Notes: generated by a model from the sequence alone, not told the origin. 45,443 nucleotides of DNA from Clostridium polynesiense (GCF_000820705.1 NZ_CCXI01000132.1:1-45443); one strand, 5' to 3'; shown: positions 1 through 7,384, counted from the stretch's first letter. Numbers and translations are program-made.

Positions 1-705
1 TACTAATTTATATGCTTCCGGAGAATTTGTAATAAATATACCATGTCCAATTCTTTCAGCTCCTAAAAGATTAACCGCTTCTAAGACATTTTTACCTATC
101 CCTGTTTCTCCTGCATGAATGGTGATTCTATATCCAAGCTCTTCGGCTTTTTTTATGGCATTTACAAACTTCCTTGAAAAGCCTTCATCTTCTCCTCCTG
201 CTAAATCTACAGCCGCTACACCTTTTCCAATATACTTTGCCGCAGCTTCTATAACAGGAAATATTGATTCTTCCGGCATATTTTTCATAAAGGAAAGAAT
301 TACATTACCTTTAATGTCATAAAGAGTTTCAGCATCTCTCATTCCCTGTACAACACTTTCTATTATTTCATTAGTTGCAAGTCCTTTTTCCGTATGAAGC
401 AAAGGTGCAAATCTAACTTCTAAATATTTAACATTTTCCCTTGCAGCATCTTCGTAAAGCTCAAAAGCTATCCTACGGAGGCTTTCCTTTGATTGCATTA
501 CCATAATTGGTATTTTAAACTTAGATATATATTCTACCAGACAGCTGCATCCATCCGTTACTGTAACCAATTTCTTCAGTTCATTAGTATCATAGGTTGG
601 GAGCTGAATATTTTCTTTACGAGCTATATCTATTATAGTTTCTATTCGCACACTGCCATCAAGGTGGCAATGAAGCTCAATTTTAGGTAGAGATTTAAAT
701 TCCAT
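1..705 (-). CDS. add: Adenosine deaminase, 3' end cut off by the window edge
   Basis: Hydrolyses adenosine (and deoxyadenosine) to inosine and ammonia in the cytoplasm, in purine salvage. The 235 visible residues begin MEFKSLPKIELHCHLDGSVR; the HCHLDG segment supplies the two N-terminal zinc-binding histidines of the family. Further along are the ITIHAGE motif (zinc His and catalytic Glu) and a RIGHG motif. Family members have about 330-340 residues, so roughly the last 100, including the Asp-Asp zinc/catalytic pair, lie outside the window. The ATG at 705 follows a good AAAGGAGG about 5 bases upstream. The gene sits alone behind an adenine-type riboswitch and a strong promoter, so expression should rise with adenine. 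Family assignment is secure; only the C-terminal part cannot be inspected. Confidence 0.96.
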   Translation of the reverse strand, partial: MEFKSLPKIELHCHLDGSVRIETIIDIARKENIQLPTYDTNELKKLVTVTDGCSCLVEYISKFKIPIMVMQSKESLRRIAFELYEDAARENVKYLEVRFAPLLHTEKGLATNEIIESVVQGMRDAETLYDIKGNVILSFMKNMPEESIFPVIEAAAKYIGKGVAAVDLAGGEDEGFSRKFVNAIKKAEELGYRITIHAGETGIGKNVLEAVNLLGAERIGHGIFITNSPEAYKLV

Positions 706-753
706 AGTTTCCTCCTTTTACTAGACTCTCTTTAATAATAACTTTTTTATATA

Positions 754-813
754 ATAAAAATTCCCGACTACAAAGAAAATACACTATAGGTATCTTCTTC
801 GTAATCAGGAATT
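754..813 (-). terminator. Riboswitch expression platform: terminator competing with aptamer P1/P3
   Basis: The 3' half of the aptamer (801-813) can instead pair over 13 positions, two of them G-U, with 759-771, followed by a U run (756-760). This intrinsic terminator uses the 3' strands of P1 and P3, so it can only form when the aptamer is empty. Ligand binding should therefore permit read-through: a transcriptional ON switch like pbuE of Bacillus, not the translational type of Vibrio add. Confidence 0.85.
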
Positions 814-863
814 AACGGTTCCTGGTAGAGACCCCCAACCCATATCGTTGGGGTTATACGAAA
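797..863 (-). promoter_or_regulatory. Adenine-sensing purine riboswitch aptamer
   Basis: Read on the minus strand the segment has the purine riboswitch layout: a P1 stem TTCGTA/TACGAA (857-862 with 798-803), the invariant ATATGG and TCTACC junction/loop segments, and P2 and P3 hairpins. The specificity base (position 74 in standard numbering, the first U of GAUUAC, at window position 804) is U, which pairs with adenine; guanine riboswitches have C here. Placement directly ahead of adenosine deaminase matches the adenine-add pairing known from Vibrio and Clostridium perfringens. Confidence 0.93.
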
Positions 864-908
864 TACTTATATAAGTTAAAACATATATAAATTATTATAT
901 TTTAATCA

Positions 909-936
909 ATTTTACCACAGTTAATCGGTATGTCAA
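909..936 (-). promoter_or_regulatory. Sigma-A promoter for the add riboswitch transcript
   Basis: TTGACA (931-936) and TAAAAT (909-914) are separated by 16 bases, with an extended -10 TGG immediately before TAAAAT. The predicted start lies near 902, about 40 bases before the aptamer. Confidence 0.75.
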
Positions 937-1048
937 TATAGTATAATTTATTATATAAATAAAAAATTAAAGTAACCCTATCTTAATAATCTTCAAGCCA
1001 CAACTCAGTTATAAAAATCATTATATATTAGCATTTTATTCAATATTA

Positions 1049-1507
1049 TTAATTTTTGCTATCTTCAAAAAGCAGCGACTTTAAAAGCTCTGTAGTATCC
1101 TTATCGAGATAAAAGTATCCTAAATTGCTTATTACTGCTCTTTCTACATTTTTTTCTATCCATAAGCTAAAGCTTTTTTTATCTATATTTTTGTACACAA
1201 GTCTAATTTCATGATGCATCTCATTATTTTTGACGTACCCTAAATCCTTTTCCTCTTTTTCCGCATTTTCTATAGAATGAGCTATTTTATTCACTAGATT
1301 TTTATCTGTTACAGTATTAATAATTTCATACTTATAAGTATTATCTTGTCCCATAATCGGTGTCAGCTTTTGAAGCTTAACTTCTGTTAGAGCAAGTTTA
1401 TTAACTTTATTCTGCTTATGCCCACACCCTTGAAATATAAAAATAAAAATTAAAACAGTTAAGATTAAAATTAATCTTAATCTGTTTTGTACTTTAAAGT
1501 TCCCCAT
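1049..1507 (-). CDS. Small predicted lipoprotein of unknown function
   Basis: A 152-residue protein with a lipoprotein signal: basic N-terminus (NFKVQNRLR), a hydrophobic stretch rich in Leu and Ile, then the lipobox FQGC with the Cys to be lipidated and a charged HKQNKVNK segment. The mature part (about 120 residues, Lys/Glu-rich) should sit on the outer face of the membrane; I recognise no domain. A GTG at 1528 is in frame, but the GGGGGAG binding site lies downstream of it and 12 bases before the ATG at 1507, so the ATG is chosen. It appears monocistronic. Confidence 0.75.
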   Translation of the reverse strand: MGNFKVQNRLRLILILTVLIFIFIFQGCGHKQNKVNKLALTEVKLQKLTPIMGQDNTYKYEIINTVTDKNLVNKIAHSIENAEKEEKDLGYVKNNEMHHEIRLVYKNIDKKSFSLWIEKNVERAVISNLGYFYLDKDTTELLKSLLFEDSKN

Positions 1508-1992
1508 AACTTTAATACACTCCCCCACAATAAATATTCAATATGCAATAAAGATTACTCGAATGTTGTTATGACTTTTATTAATCTTAAAGTTTATTAA
1601 TATACTACTGTCCTTGTCTCCCTGTATCCTATAGCTTTAAATTATATCATGATATTATTATACTATTATACCAACTACAATTGTCAAGTATTAACTAAAA
1701 ATAGGAATCTATGTCTTCTCTTGTCGACATTCTTTTTATTATAAATAACTGGATATCTTTACTTTTATACTAATGATTTATCTCTGATTATGTTTTATAG
1801 CCCCAAACACCCTGCAAAGTAATATTCTTATGTTTATTTACAACCTATGGTAATATTTGTATATTAATTATATAACAATTCACCTTGAGGTTCATTCATA
1901 ATTAGTCTATATTTTTTTAACTTTTTGTTAAATATATTCATTATAATTTTATTAAGCATTCACATTTTACTAGAAAGAAATCTAAAGGACAC
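1508..1992. other. Intergenic region, no gene seen
   Basis: Very AT-rich spacer. On the minus strand a TTGACA (around 1684-1689) lies upstream of two TATAAT-like boxes with non-ideal spacings (11 and 19), so it may hold the promoter of the lipoprotein gene, but I would not call it firmly. No other structure was seen. Confidence 0.4.
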
Positions 1993-2056
1993 AAAAAAAG
2001 AAAGTTAGAACAGCTGCAATGAATATTTATAATATAAGCAGCCATTCTAACTTTCT
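1993..2056 (-). terminator. Intrinsic terminator of a small transcription unit
   Basis: A perfect 12-base stem (AGAAAGTTAGAA at 1999-2010 with its complement at 2045-2056), with further CAGCTGC/GCAGC pairing inside, is followed on the minus strand by seven U residues. No large ORF ends here, so it terminates the short unit that starts near 2337. Confidence 0.8.
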
Positions 2057-2337
2057 ATCTGTTTTGGTGGATTATTGTCAGTCAAATACTGAGTCTCCTT
2101 TCTCAAATGTCTATCCAATATTCCCTTTTAAAGCTAATGATCCATCGAATCTATATTAACTCTTATACTAAAGAGGAATAAAGAATTAGAAATTATTAGG
2201 TAAATCAATAATTATATTGGTGGTCTCACCCCTTTAAAATATTAGTATTCTAGAAGTACCTTCCTATAATTAATCATTACCACCTCCAAATATTTTATTA
2301 CCATAAATCATTAGAGGTTATAAATGATTTATTGATT
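2057..2337 (-). ncRNA. Short transcription unit without a large ORF (possible sRNA or peptide mRNA)
   Basis: The segment lies between a near-consensus promoter (2344-2372) and a U-tailed terminator (1999-2056), giving a predicted transcript of about 345 bases. It contains three purine-rich binding-site-like sequences (GGAGGTGG, AAAGGGGTG, GAAAGGAG), of which the first and third precede tiny ORFs of 11 and 12 codons. It matches no riboswitch or T-box core that I recognise. It could be a regulatory RNA, an mRNA for tiny peptides, or the remnant of a lost gene. Confidence 0.5.
2242..2277 (-). CDS. Candidate 11-residue peptide ORF
   Basis: ATG with GGAGG five bases upstream, encoding MINYRKVLLEY and a stop, near the 5' end of the small transcript. 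The sequence loosely recalls the N-termini of some IS21-type transposases, so a decayed insertion sequence is an alternative explanation. A second tiny ORF (TTG at 2085, stop at 2047, 12 residues) follows GAAAGGAG. Neither can be supported by length. Confidence 0.25.
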   Translation of the reverse strand: MINYRKVLLEY

Positions 2338-2343
2338 ATCTAA

Positions 2344-2372
2344 ATAATACATTATTCAGAATATTTTGTCAA
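2344..2372 (-). promoter_or_regulatory. Near-consensus sigma-A promoter
   Basis: TTGACA (2367-2372), exactly 17 bases, then TATTAT (2344-2349) on the minus strand. Predicted start near 2337. It drives the short unit that ends at the terminator at 1993-2056. Confidence 0.75.
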
Positions 2373-2408
2373 GCTTTACTTTAGTGAATTGTTTGTTAAG
2401 GAATTAAA

Positions 2409-2462
2409 TGGAACTACCCCTGGGGTGCTTCCTTTTTAAGGAAGCACCCCAGGGTAGTTCCA
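2409..2462 (-). terminator. Long GC-rich hairpin directly after the HAD gene
   Basis: Two stacked stems (12 pairs, 21-32 with 40-51 of the 2400s; 11 pairs, 09-19 with 52-62) with one bulged C and a 7-base loop, starting 6 bases after the stop codon. No strong U run follows, so it may be a weak terminator or a 3'-end stabiliser. Its arm contains TACCCCTGGGGT, shared with the hairpin at 5051-5103. Confidence 0.6.
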
Positions 2463-2467
2463 TAATA

Positions 2468-3109
2468 TTACAGTATAACTTCATATAGCTCCTTTAGAGA
2501 TTGAATGTAATACTCCGGTTGAGTTATTCTATCTACCTTGTTAGTATCATAAAGACAACTTTTTACCCCCACAGCCTTTGCTGCCGCCGCTTCAAATTCC
2601 CTGTCCCCTACAATAAGAGCCTTTTTCTTATTTATATTATATTTATCTATAATATACTGAAAAGCTTCAGGATCAGGTTTTCTTTTAAAGCCATTATTCT
2701 TCGTTACAACTTCAGTAAAAAGTCCCAGCATGCCATGGTATTTTAAAATATCCATAGTGCTTTCTCCTCTATGGGTAACTATAAAATTCCTTCCCCCTAA
2801 TTCCTTAATTTCAATACATACTTCCTCTGCATAAGGGAAAGGATGTACCTCTTCCGCCTTCACATCCTTTTCATATTTCTGGAATCTTTCCATAAAGCCC
2901 TCTCTAATACTGTATCTGCTTTTATAATGCATTAAAGCATCCTTTGCAGATACCTTCATGTAAGACAATATTTCTTCCTGATCAGCAGTAACTCCTTCAT
3001 CTAAAAGAGCTCTTTTAAAAGAATTTACCATTTTAGGATATGTATCAAAAAGAGTTCCGTCAAAATCCCATATTATATCGGTATACCTTAAACATTTCAT
3101 TTGCGTCAC
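2468..3109 (-). CDS. HAD-superfamily hydrolase, phosphoglycolate-phosphatase-like
   Basis: A cytoplasmic phosphatase of about 213 residues with the four HAD motifs: DFDGTLFDT (nucleophile and general-acid Asp), VTHRG (Thr of motif II), the Lys within KRKPDPEAF (motif III) and IVGDREFEAAAA (motif IV, here GDRE in place of the usual GDxxxD). The helical insert between motifs I and II indicates a C1-type cap, as in phosphoglycolate phosphatase and pyrophosphatase PpaX. The natural substrate cannot be read from sequence. Start choice is uncertain: GTG at 3109 lies 6 bases after AGGTGG; GTG at 3112 and ATG at 3100 are alternatives. Monocistronic, with a hairpin right after the stop. Confidence 0.85.
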   Translation of the reverse strand: MTQMKCLRYTDIIWDFDGTLFDTYPKMVNSFKRALLDEGVTADQEEILSYMKVSAKDALMHYKSRYSIREGFMERFQKYEKDVKAEEVHPFPYAEEVCIEIKELGGRNFIVTHRGESTMDILKYHGMLGLFTEVVTKNNGFKRKPDPEAFQYIIDKYNINKKKALIVGDREFEAAAAKAVGVKSCLYDTNKVDRITQPEYYIQSLKELYEVIL

Positions 3110-3254
3110 CACTCTCCACCTCTCATGAGTAAATAATCAAATAGCAGATGCTATACTATAGAATATATTTTTACACAGCCTGCCATATCGGTCAATATTT
3201 CGATAATATTATAACTCCTTTCATGGAATTATAATTCAAATATGCACATTAGTT

Positions 3255-3298
3255 AAAAAGGAACTAAGCCCCAAATGATTAACCAAGGCTTAGTTCCT
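3255..3298 (-). terminator. Intrinsic terminator of rsgA
   Basis: A perfect 12-base stem (AGGAACTAAGCC at 3259-3270 with 3287-3298), followed on the minus strand by UUUUU. It lies about 20 bases past the rsgA stop codon. Confidence 0.85.
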
Positions 3299-3319
3299 GC
3301 ATTTTTAGTACTCAAATAA

Positions 3320-4390
3320 TTACTTTACATTCTTAATTCTATTTAATTTATTTCTCTTTTTAAGCATTTTTTTGTATTCACTCTTAGCTTTGGCATTAGT
3401 TTTTCTTTCCATAAATTCAGATTCCTTTTTAAGCTTTATATAACTTTGATATCTTTCCTGATGTAATACGCCCTGTTCAATGGCTTTCTTCACTGCACAG
3501 CCCGGCTCCGAATCATGACGGCAGTCTGGAAATCTGCATTCTGCTGCCAAGGTTTCAATATCTAAAAAAGCTGTATCTATGCTGTCTTTTACATCTGTTA
3601 TATGAAGTTCTCTCATTCCCGGAGTGTCAATTAGTATTCCTCCTCCAGGTAAAAGCATAAGCTCTCTGTTTGTGGTAGTGTGCCTTCCTCTATCCTCTGA
3701 TTCACTTATTTCCTTTGTTGTTTGCCTATATTCTCCTAAAAGTTCATTTATGATAGTAGATTTACCAACTCCTGATGAGCCTATAAACGCTACAGTATTG
3801 CCCTTTTTTATATATTTTCTTAATTCTTCAATTCCTGTTTTGAGAAAAGAACTCACGGGTATAATATCTATTCCAGGCGCTGAGTTTTGCGTTTCCATTA
3901 AAAGCTCTGAGATATTATCGCATAAATCTGCTTTTGTAAGCAATATCACCGGAAATGCTCCACTATCCCAAGCCATGGTTATATACCTTTCCAATCTCCT
4001 TAAATTAAAGTTTTGATTTAAGGACATACATATAAATGCAGTATCTATATTGGCAGCGATTATTTGCTCATCTCTGGACTTCCCTGCGTATTTCCTTACA
4101 AATTTACTTTTTCTATTTAAAATACCCTGTATAATCCTCTTATCTCCATCTTCTCCCGGGCTAAGAACTACCCAATCACCTACTGCAGGATAATCTTCTC
4201 TAGTTTCTGCATTATATATCATTTTGCCGGATATGGTTCCATATACCTCTCCATTCTGAGTATATATTCTATAAAGATTTTTATATTCTACAGAAACTCT
4301 TCCAACCTCATAATTTTCTTTAAACATATCATATTCATTTTGAAAGCCTTCATTCCATCCTAGGTCTAACAAATCATAATTTTTCTTCAA
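3320..4390 (-). CDS. rsgA: Ribosome small-subunit-dependent GTPase A
   Basis: A circularly permuted GTPase that binds the 30S subunit and checks late maturation. Visible order: N-terminal OB-fold (about 25-100), then G4 (LTKADLC, about 151-157), G1/P-loop (GSSGVGKS, about 204-211), G2 region with TTTNRE, G3 (DTPGMREL, about 255-262), and a C-terminal zinc site C-x4-C-x-H-x5-C (about 285-298) followed by a basic tail. The 356 residues exceed the roughly 290-300 of the copy usually found beside the stk/prp genes, so this is probably a stand-alone second paralogue. The start is TTG with GGAGG nine bases upstream. A 30-residue ORF overlaps the start, and a terminator lies further upstream, which suggests regulated expression. 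Confidence 0.92.
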   Translation of the reverse strand: MKKNYDLLDLGWNEGFQNEYDMFKENYEVGRVSVEYKNLYRIYTQNGEVYGTISGKMIYNAETREDYPAVGDWVVLSPGEDGDKRIIQGILNRKSKFVRKYAGKSRDEQIIAANIDTAFICMSLNQNFNLRRLERYITMAWDSGAFPVILLTKADLCDNISELLMETQNSAPGIDIIPVSSFLKTGIEELRKYIKKGNTVAFIGSSGVGKSTIINELLGEYRQTTKEISESEDRGRHTTTNRELMLLPGGGILIDTPGMRELHITDVKDSIDTAFLDIETLAAECRFPDCRHDSEPGCAVKKAIEQGVLHQERYQSYIKLKKESEFMERKTNAKAKSEYKKMLKKRNKLNRIKNVK

Positions 4391-4466
4391 TAATTTTTTC
4401 CTCCAAACTTCTAATATAAATTTTCATTACATCTTCTTTATAAATCTTTTCCGCACTTTTCATCAT
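4374..4466 (-). CDS. 30-residue upstream ORF overlapping rsgA
   Basis: ATG ATG preceded by a strong AAAGGAGGAG six bases upstream; the peptide begins MMKSAEKIYKEDVMK and is rich in Lys, Glu and Ile, with helix-forming character and no membrane segment. Its stop lies 14 bases inside rsgA, so the two frames overlap by 17 bases and rsgA translation could be coupled to it. Its binding site is better than that of rsgA. I do not recognise the peptide; it may act only as a translational regulator. Confidence 0.5.
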   Translation of the reverse strand: MMKSAEKIYKEDVMKIYIRSLEEKIIEEKL

Positions 4467-4517
4467 TTTCATCTCCTCCTTTTAAATCTGCCATAACATT
4501 AAACTTTGTGGTAAAGC

Positions 4518-4554
4518 AAAAAAATAATCCGGACAAATTATTACATGCCCGGAT
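4518..4554 (-). terminator. Terminator-like hairpin in the rsgA leader
   Basis: A nine-pair stem with one G-U (4527-4535 with 4546-4554), followed on the minus strand by a U run (4518-4524). It points into rsgA from about 50 bases before the small upstream ORF, so it either ends an upstream unit or attenuates rsgA. Confidence 0.65.
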
Positions 4555-4776
4555 ATCCTTACATTCATCAATAAAATTATTATATACTGCACTTATTACA
4601 TCTATATTGTTACTAATCAAAAGTTACCTCTAACATTTTTTCAAAACATTATCTCAGTTATTAGACATAACAGGAGATTATCTAGACTACAGATTAATCT
4701 TTCTAATAGATGTACTAACCTCTATTATAGACAACCAGCCTTGCTTGTAGATACATAAGTATATTATTACAAATAT

Positions 4777-4805
4777 AAAAAACCGGGCAAGAAACCCTTA
4801 CCCGG
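4777..4805 (-). terminator. Intrinsic terminator of the 33-residue peptide gene
   Basis: CCGGGTAAG pairs with CTTGCCCGG (nine pairs, one G-U) around a 5-base loop, followed by six U residues on the minus strand. It begins about 25 bases past the stop of the small ORF. Confidence 0.8.
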
Positions 4806-4829
4806 ACATAATCAAACTATAATACTCCC

Positions 4830-4931
4830 TTATGGCAGCATTTCATATCTGGTATAAAGATGGCTTTCTCGCTCTAATAAACAATATTCAATTTTAAATG
4901 TTTTTATTAAAGAATCTACTATATCCCTCAT
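4830..4931 (-). CDS. 33-residue peptide gene with its own promoter and terminator
   Basis: The ATG at 4931 is six bases after a full AAAGGAGGT. An in-frame ATG at 4937 directly abuts that site and is less likely. The peptide starts MRDIVDSLIKTFKIEYC and ends YTRYEMLP; it is amphipathic and has a single Cys, with no signal peptide or clear membrane segment. A TTGATT-17-TATAAT promoter lies 40 bases upstream and a U-tailed terminator follows the stop, so this is a complete small transcription unit of about 190 bases. I do not recognise the product. The complete signals make it more convincing than its length alone would suggest. Confidence 0.65.
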   Translation of the reverse strand: MRDIVDSLIKTFKIEYCLLERESHLYTRYEMLP

Positions 4932-4971
4932 CTTCATACCTCCTTTGAAATTCTAAAATGTTATCTATTAC

Positions 4972-5000
4972 ATTATAATCCATAATTCTAAGTTAATCAA
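4972..5000 (-). promoter_or_regulatory. Promoter of the 33-residue peptide gene
   Basis: TTGATT (4995-5000), 17 bases, TATAAT (4972-4977) on the minus strand; predicted start near 4965, about 35 bases before the ATG. Confidence 0.7.
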
Positions 5001-5010
5001 CAAAAATAAG

Positions 5011-5053
5011 ACCAAAAAATGTAAGCACCCCTGAGGCGCTTACATTTTTTGGT
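5011..5053. terminator. Bidirectional terminator
   Basis: A 16-base perfect stem (5011-5026 with 5038-5053) containing AAAAAATGTAAGC and its complement, with A and T runs so that either strand ends in U residues. The loop carries ACCCCTGAGG, resembling the core of the neighbouring hairpin. Confidence 0.8.
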
Positions 5054-5103
5054 TCTACCCCAGGGGTGATGACATAAATTGTCAGTACCCCTGGGGTAGA
5101 ACC
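5051..5103 (-). terminator. 17-base-pair hairpin abutting the phosphatase stop codon
   Basis: GGTTCTACCCCAGGGGT (5051-5067) pairs perfectly with 5087-5103; TGAC/GTCA extends the stem inside. The arm reaches the last base of the stop codon. On the minus strand it is followed at once by the terminator at 5011-5053, whose outer stem shares its last bases, so the two may form alternative structures. It contains the 13-base palindrome TACCCCTGGGGTA. Confidence 0.65.
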
Positions 5104-5651
5104 TATTTCTCCCAGACGCAAAGCTGACCATTTTTAGCAAATCGTATATACTTACCTTTGAAGCCTCTCCGCTTCAGCTCTTGCTGAAGGGTCTGAATTA
5201 TCATAGCATGGCACACCAACAGTGTGTCTTTGTCTGATTCCTTCTCCACCTCATCTAGAATTTTTTTCACCCTGTTTAGGGTATCAGTTCTTCTTTCAGG
5301 CTGAGATTTGTGAGAAATTAACCAGGCTACCCTGCTGCTTATACTCCAAAAATTATGAGAAAATTTATAACTTGTCCTAAAAGCCGCAGAGGCAGGAATT
5401 TCCCTAAGAAACTCCGTCTTTATTATGTCCAAATCAAGATTATTTGCTTTCAGAATAGTTTCAGCAGTGGTTACAGCTCTTGGAAGATCACTTGCATAGC
5501 ACTTGCTCCATTGAACTCCTCTTAAATCCACAGGATTTTCAATAACCGGTGAAATATCATAGGTTTCCACCCATTTATTATAGTCACTGGAGGACATACG
5601 TTTATACTTACGGCAATCCACTTTAAAGTGTCTAACTAATCCTATTTTCAT
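5103..5651 (-). CDS. Histidine phosphatase family protein
   Basis: A 182-residue cytoplasmic protein of the histidine phosphatase (phosphoglycerate-mutase-like) superfamily. The N-terminal LVRHFKV carries the phosphorylated His and Arg of the RH motif, with Phe in place of the usual Gly. YASDLPRAVTTAE supplies the second Arg region, FLREIPA the general-acid Glu, and VCHAMII the second catalytic His. The substrate is not readable; relatives include cobalamin phosphatase CobC and broad phosphatases, and no cobalamin genes are nearby. The ATG start follows AGGAGTG by five bases. Monocistronic. Confidence 0.85.
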   Translation of the reverse strand: MKIGLVRHFKVDCRKYKRMSSSDYNKWVETYDISPVIENPVDLRGVQWSKCYASDLPRAVTTAETILKANNLDLDIIKTEFLREIPASAAFRTSYKFSHNFWSISSRVAWLISHKSQPERRTDTLNRVKKILDEVEKESDKDTLLVCHAMIIQTLQQELKRRGFKGKYIRFAKNGQLCVWEK

Positions 5652-5850
5652 CTTTTCACTCCTGATTCCATGATATTAACTATTTAATTAATTATACCAT
5701 GGCTATTCATAAAGCATACTGATTTTACTATAAGTTAAAGTAAGTTTTAATTGGAGTGAGTGATTTCTACCATTAATTTAATCTTTAATTTTATATGATA
5801 AAGTACCTGTTTATAAAAATTTTTATAAAACATACTTGTTTAGTTTACCT

Positions 5851-6507
5851 CTATTCAAAGCTCCCAACCTTTTCCGGAATAATCAGCGAAGCTTCAGTGT
5901 TATTTATTACATCATCTATAGTGTATCTGGAATTAATCTCACGAAGCATAAGGCCTTTTTCAGTAACCTGAATAACCGCCATTTCAGTCACTATTAAATC
6001 CACCTGTTTATATGCTGTTAGAGGAAGGGTACACTTTTTCAATATTTTTGCCGTTCCTTTAAGAGTATGTTCCATAGCTACAATAACCCGTTTAGCTCCC
6101 ATAATAAGATCCATTGCTCCGCCCATACCAGGAGCTATTTTACCAGGAACAAGCCAGTTGGCAATACTTCCCTCTTCATCTACCTGAAGAGCTCCCAAAA
6201 CCGTAGCATCTATATGTCCTCCTCTAATTATAGAAAAAGACATCTCACTATCTATAAAAGCTCCTCCCGCTTCCACAGAAACAGGTTGTCCTCCTGCATT
6301 CACTATGCATTTATCCTCTGCTTCTCCCTCTTCTAGAGATTTAATACCTATAATTCCGTTTTCCGATTGAAATATTATATCTAAATCCTTATCAATATAA
6401 TTTACCACCATGGTGGGAAGACCTATGCCCAGATTTATTAAATCCCCGTCTTTAAGTTCCTTAGCTACCCTTTTTGCAATAACTTCCTTCTTATCGTAAT
6501 TAGTCAT
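5851..6507 (-). CDS. ctfB: CoA-transferase subunit B (acetoacetate:acetate/butyrate type)
   Basis: Beta subunit of a family I CoA-transferase that moves CoA between acetate or butyrate and acetoacetate (or a similar 3-oxo acid). The QSENGIIG motif carries the catalytic Glu that forms the glutamyl-CoA thioester; GLPTMV and [15 protein letters not shown] are typical of CtfB/AtoA. About 218 residues, full length. The start is ATG at 6507, placed after a GGGGGG site; an in-frame TTG at 6525 lies before that site and is rejected. The ATG overlaps the ctfA stop by 8 bases, so translation is coupled. Symbol by resemblance to the clostridial solvent genes; atoA is equally acceptable. Confidence 0.9.
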   Translation of the reverse strand: MTNYDKKEVIAKRVAKELKDGDLINLGIGLPTMVVNYIDKDLDIIFQSENGIIGIKSLEEGEAEDKCIVNAGGQPVSVEAGGAFIDSEMSFSIIRGGHIDATVLGALQVDEEGSIANWLVPGKIAPGMGGAMDLIMGAKRVIVAMEHTLKGTAKILKKCTLPLTAYKQVDLIVTEMAVIQVTEKGLMLREINSRYTIDDVINNTEASLIIPEKVGSFE

Positions 6508-7159
6508 TGATATCCCCCCTAACAATATGATTTATTAGAATTCCAGGTATAATAATCTCATTTGGATCTAAATATCCTTCTTCGATAAACTCTTCAGCCT
6601 CTACTATTACCCTATCTGCAGCCATAGCCATCACCGTATTAAAGTTTCTTGTACAGCCAGAATAGCTGATATTTCCTTTTCTATCTACACTACTTCCATA
6701 TATTAAAGCAATATCAGCTCTTAAAGGAGTTTCTAAAAGATATTCCTCTCCATCAACCTCTATTTTTCTTTTTCCACCTTCAACAATAGTTCCTATTCCT
6801 GTTTTAGTAAGCACTCCTCCAAGCCCGGCTCCTCCGCATCTTATTCTTTCCGCTAGAGTTCCCTGAGGAATAAGCTCCACCTCAGTTACCTTCTCAGACA
6901 TCTGCCTTCCGGTTTCTTTATTGGTTCCTATGTGAGAAGCCATTATTTTTTTGCACAGCTTATTATCCACTAGCTTTCCAATGCCATAATCCTCGTAGGA
7001 TGTATCATTTACAATTATAGTAAGATCCTTAATCTTCCTCTTAACTATTTCATCTATTAACTTATGCGGGCTTCCGCATCCTAAAAATCCTCCTATCATT
7101 AAAGTCATACCATCTTCTATAAAATCTACAGCATCACCGCATTTAATTAACTTAATCAA
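6500..7159 (-). CDS. ctfA: CoA-transferase subunit A
   Basis: Alpha subunit of the same enzyme, 219 residues. Its N-terminal half has [20 protein letters not shown] (CoA-binding region), then a nearly invariant [18 protein letters not shown] segment and [13 protein letters not shown], all as in clostridial CtfA and E. coli AtoD. The start is TTG, about 5 bases after GAGGGGTGG; no in-frame ATG nearby has a site. It is the first gene of the ctfAB pair and sits about 50 bases after the start predicted from the sigma-54 promoter at 7222-7237. The pair probably serves short-chain fatty acid or acetoacetate use; thiolase and acetoacetate decarboxylase genes are not in the window. Confidence 0.9.
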   Translation of the reverse strand: MIKLIKCGDAVDFIEDGMTLMIGGFLGCGSPHKLIDEIVKRKIKDLTIIVNDTSYEDYGIGKLVDNKLCKKIMASHIGTNKETGRQMSEKVTEVELIPQGTLAERIRCGGAGLGGVLTKTGIGTIVEGGKRKIEVDGEEYLLETPLRADIALIYGSSVDRKGNISYSGCTRNFNTVMAMAADRVIVEAEEFIEEGYLDPNEIIIPGILINHIVRGDIND

Positions 7160-7221
7160 TTAATCCACCCCTCTAAATATATTAATTTATCTATTTCCTC
7201 TAGATATCACTACTTTACTAA

Positions 7222-7237
7222 AGCAATACTTGTGCCA
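7222..7237 (-). promoter_or_regulatory. Sigma-54 (-24/-12) promoter of ctfAB
   Basis: The minus strand reads TGGCACAAGTATTGCT, matching TGGCAC-N5-TTGCW with the required GG-to-GC spacing of 12. It is the only such element found here, and the gene just upstream encodes a sigma-54 activator. Confidence 0.88.
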
Positions 7238-7384
7238 TATATTAACAAAATTAACCAAGATATCACTTTTTAAGGTAAAAGTTCTTTTAATCATATAATT
7301 AAAGCCTGAAAATCCAGTTAATCAGCATATTAGAGGGTAAATCTATTTAAAAGAAGGATTTTATAAAACAATAAAAATAAAAAG

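Noticed and set aside
797-863. Guanine riboswitch
   Set aside because: The base that pairs with the ligand is U, not C, and the gene served is adenosine deaminase.
4438-4620. 60-codon TTG-start frame upstream of rsgA with an AGAGGT site
   Set aside because: It runs straight through a U-tailed terminator and through the strong ribosome site of the 30-residue ORF, and its composition is not protein-like at the end. Discussed only as part of the leader.
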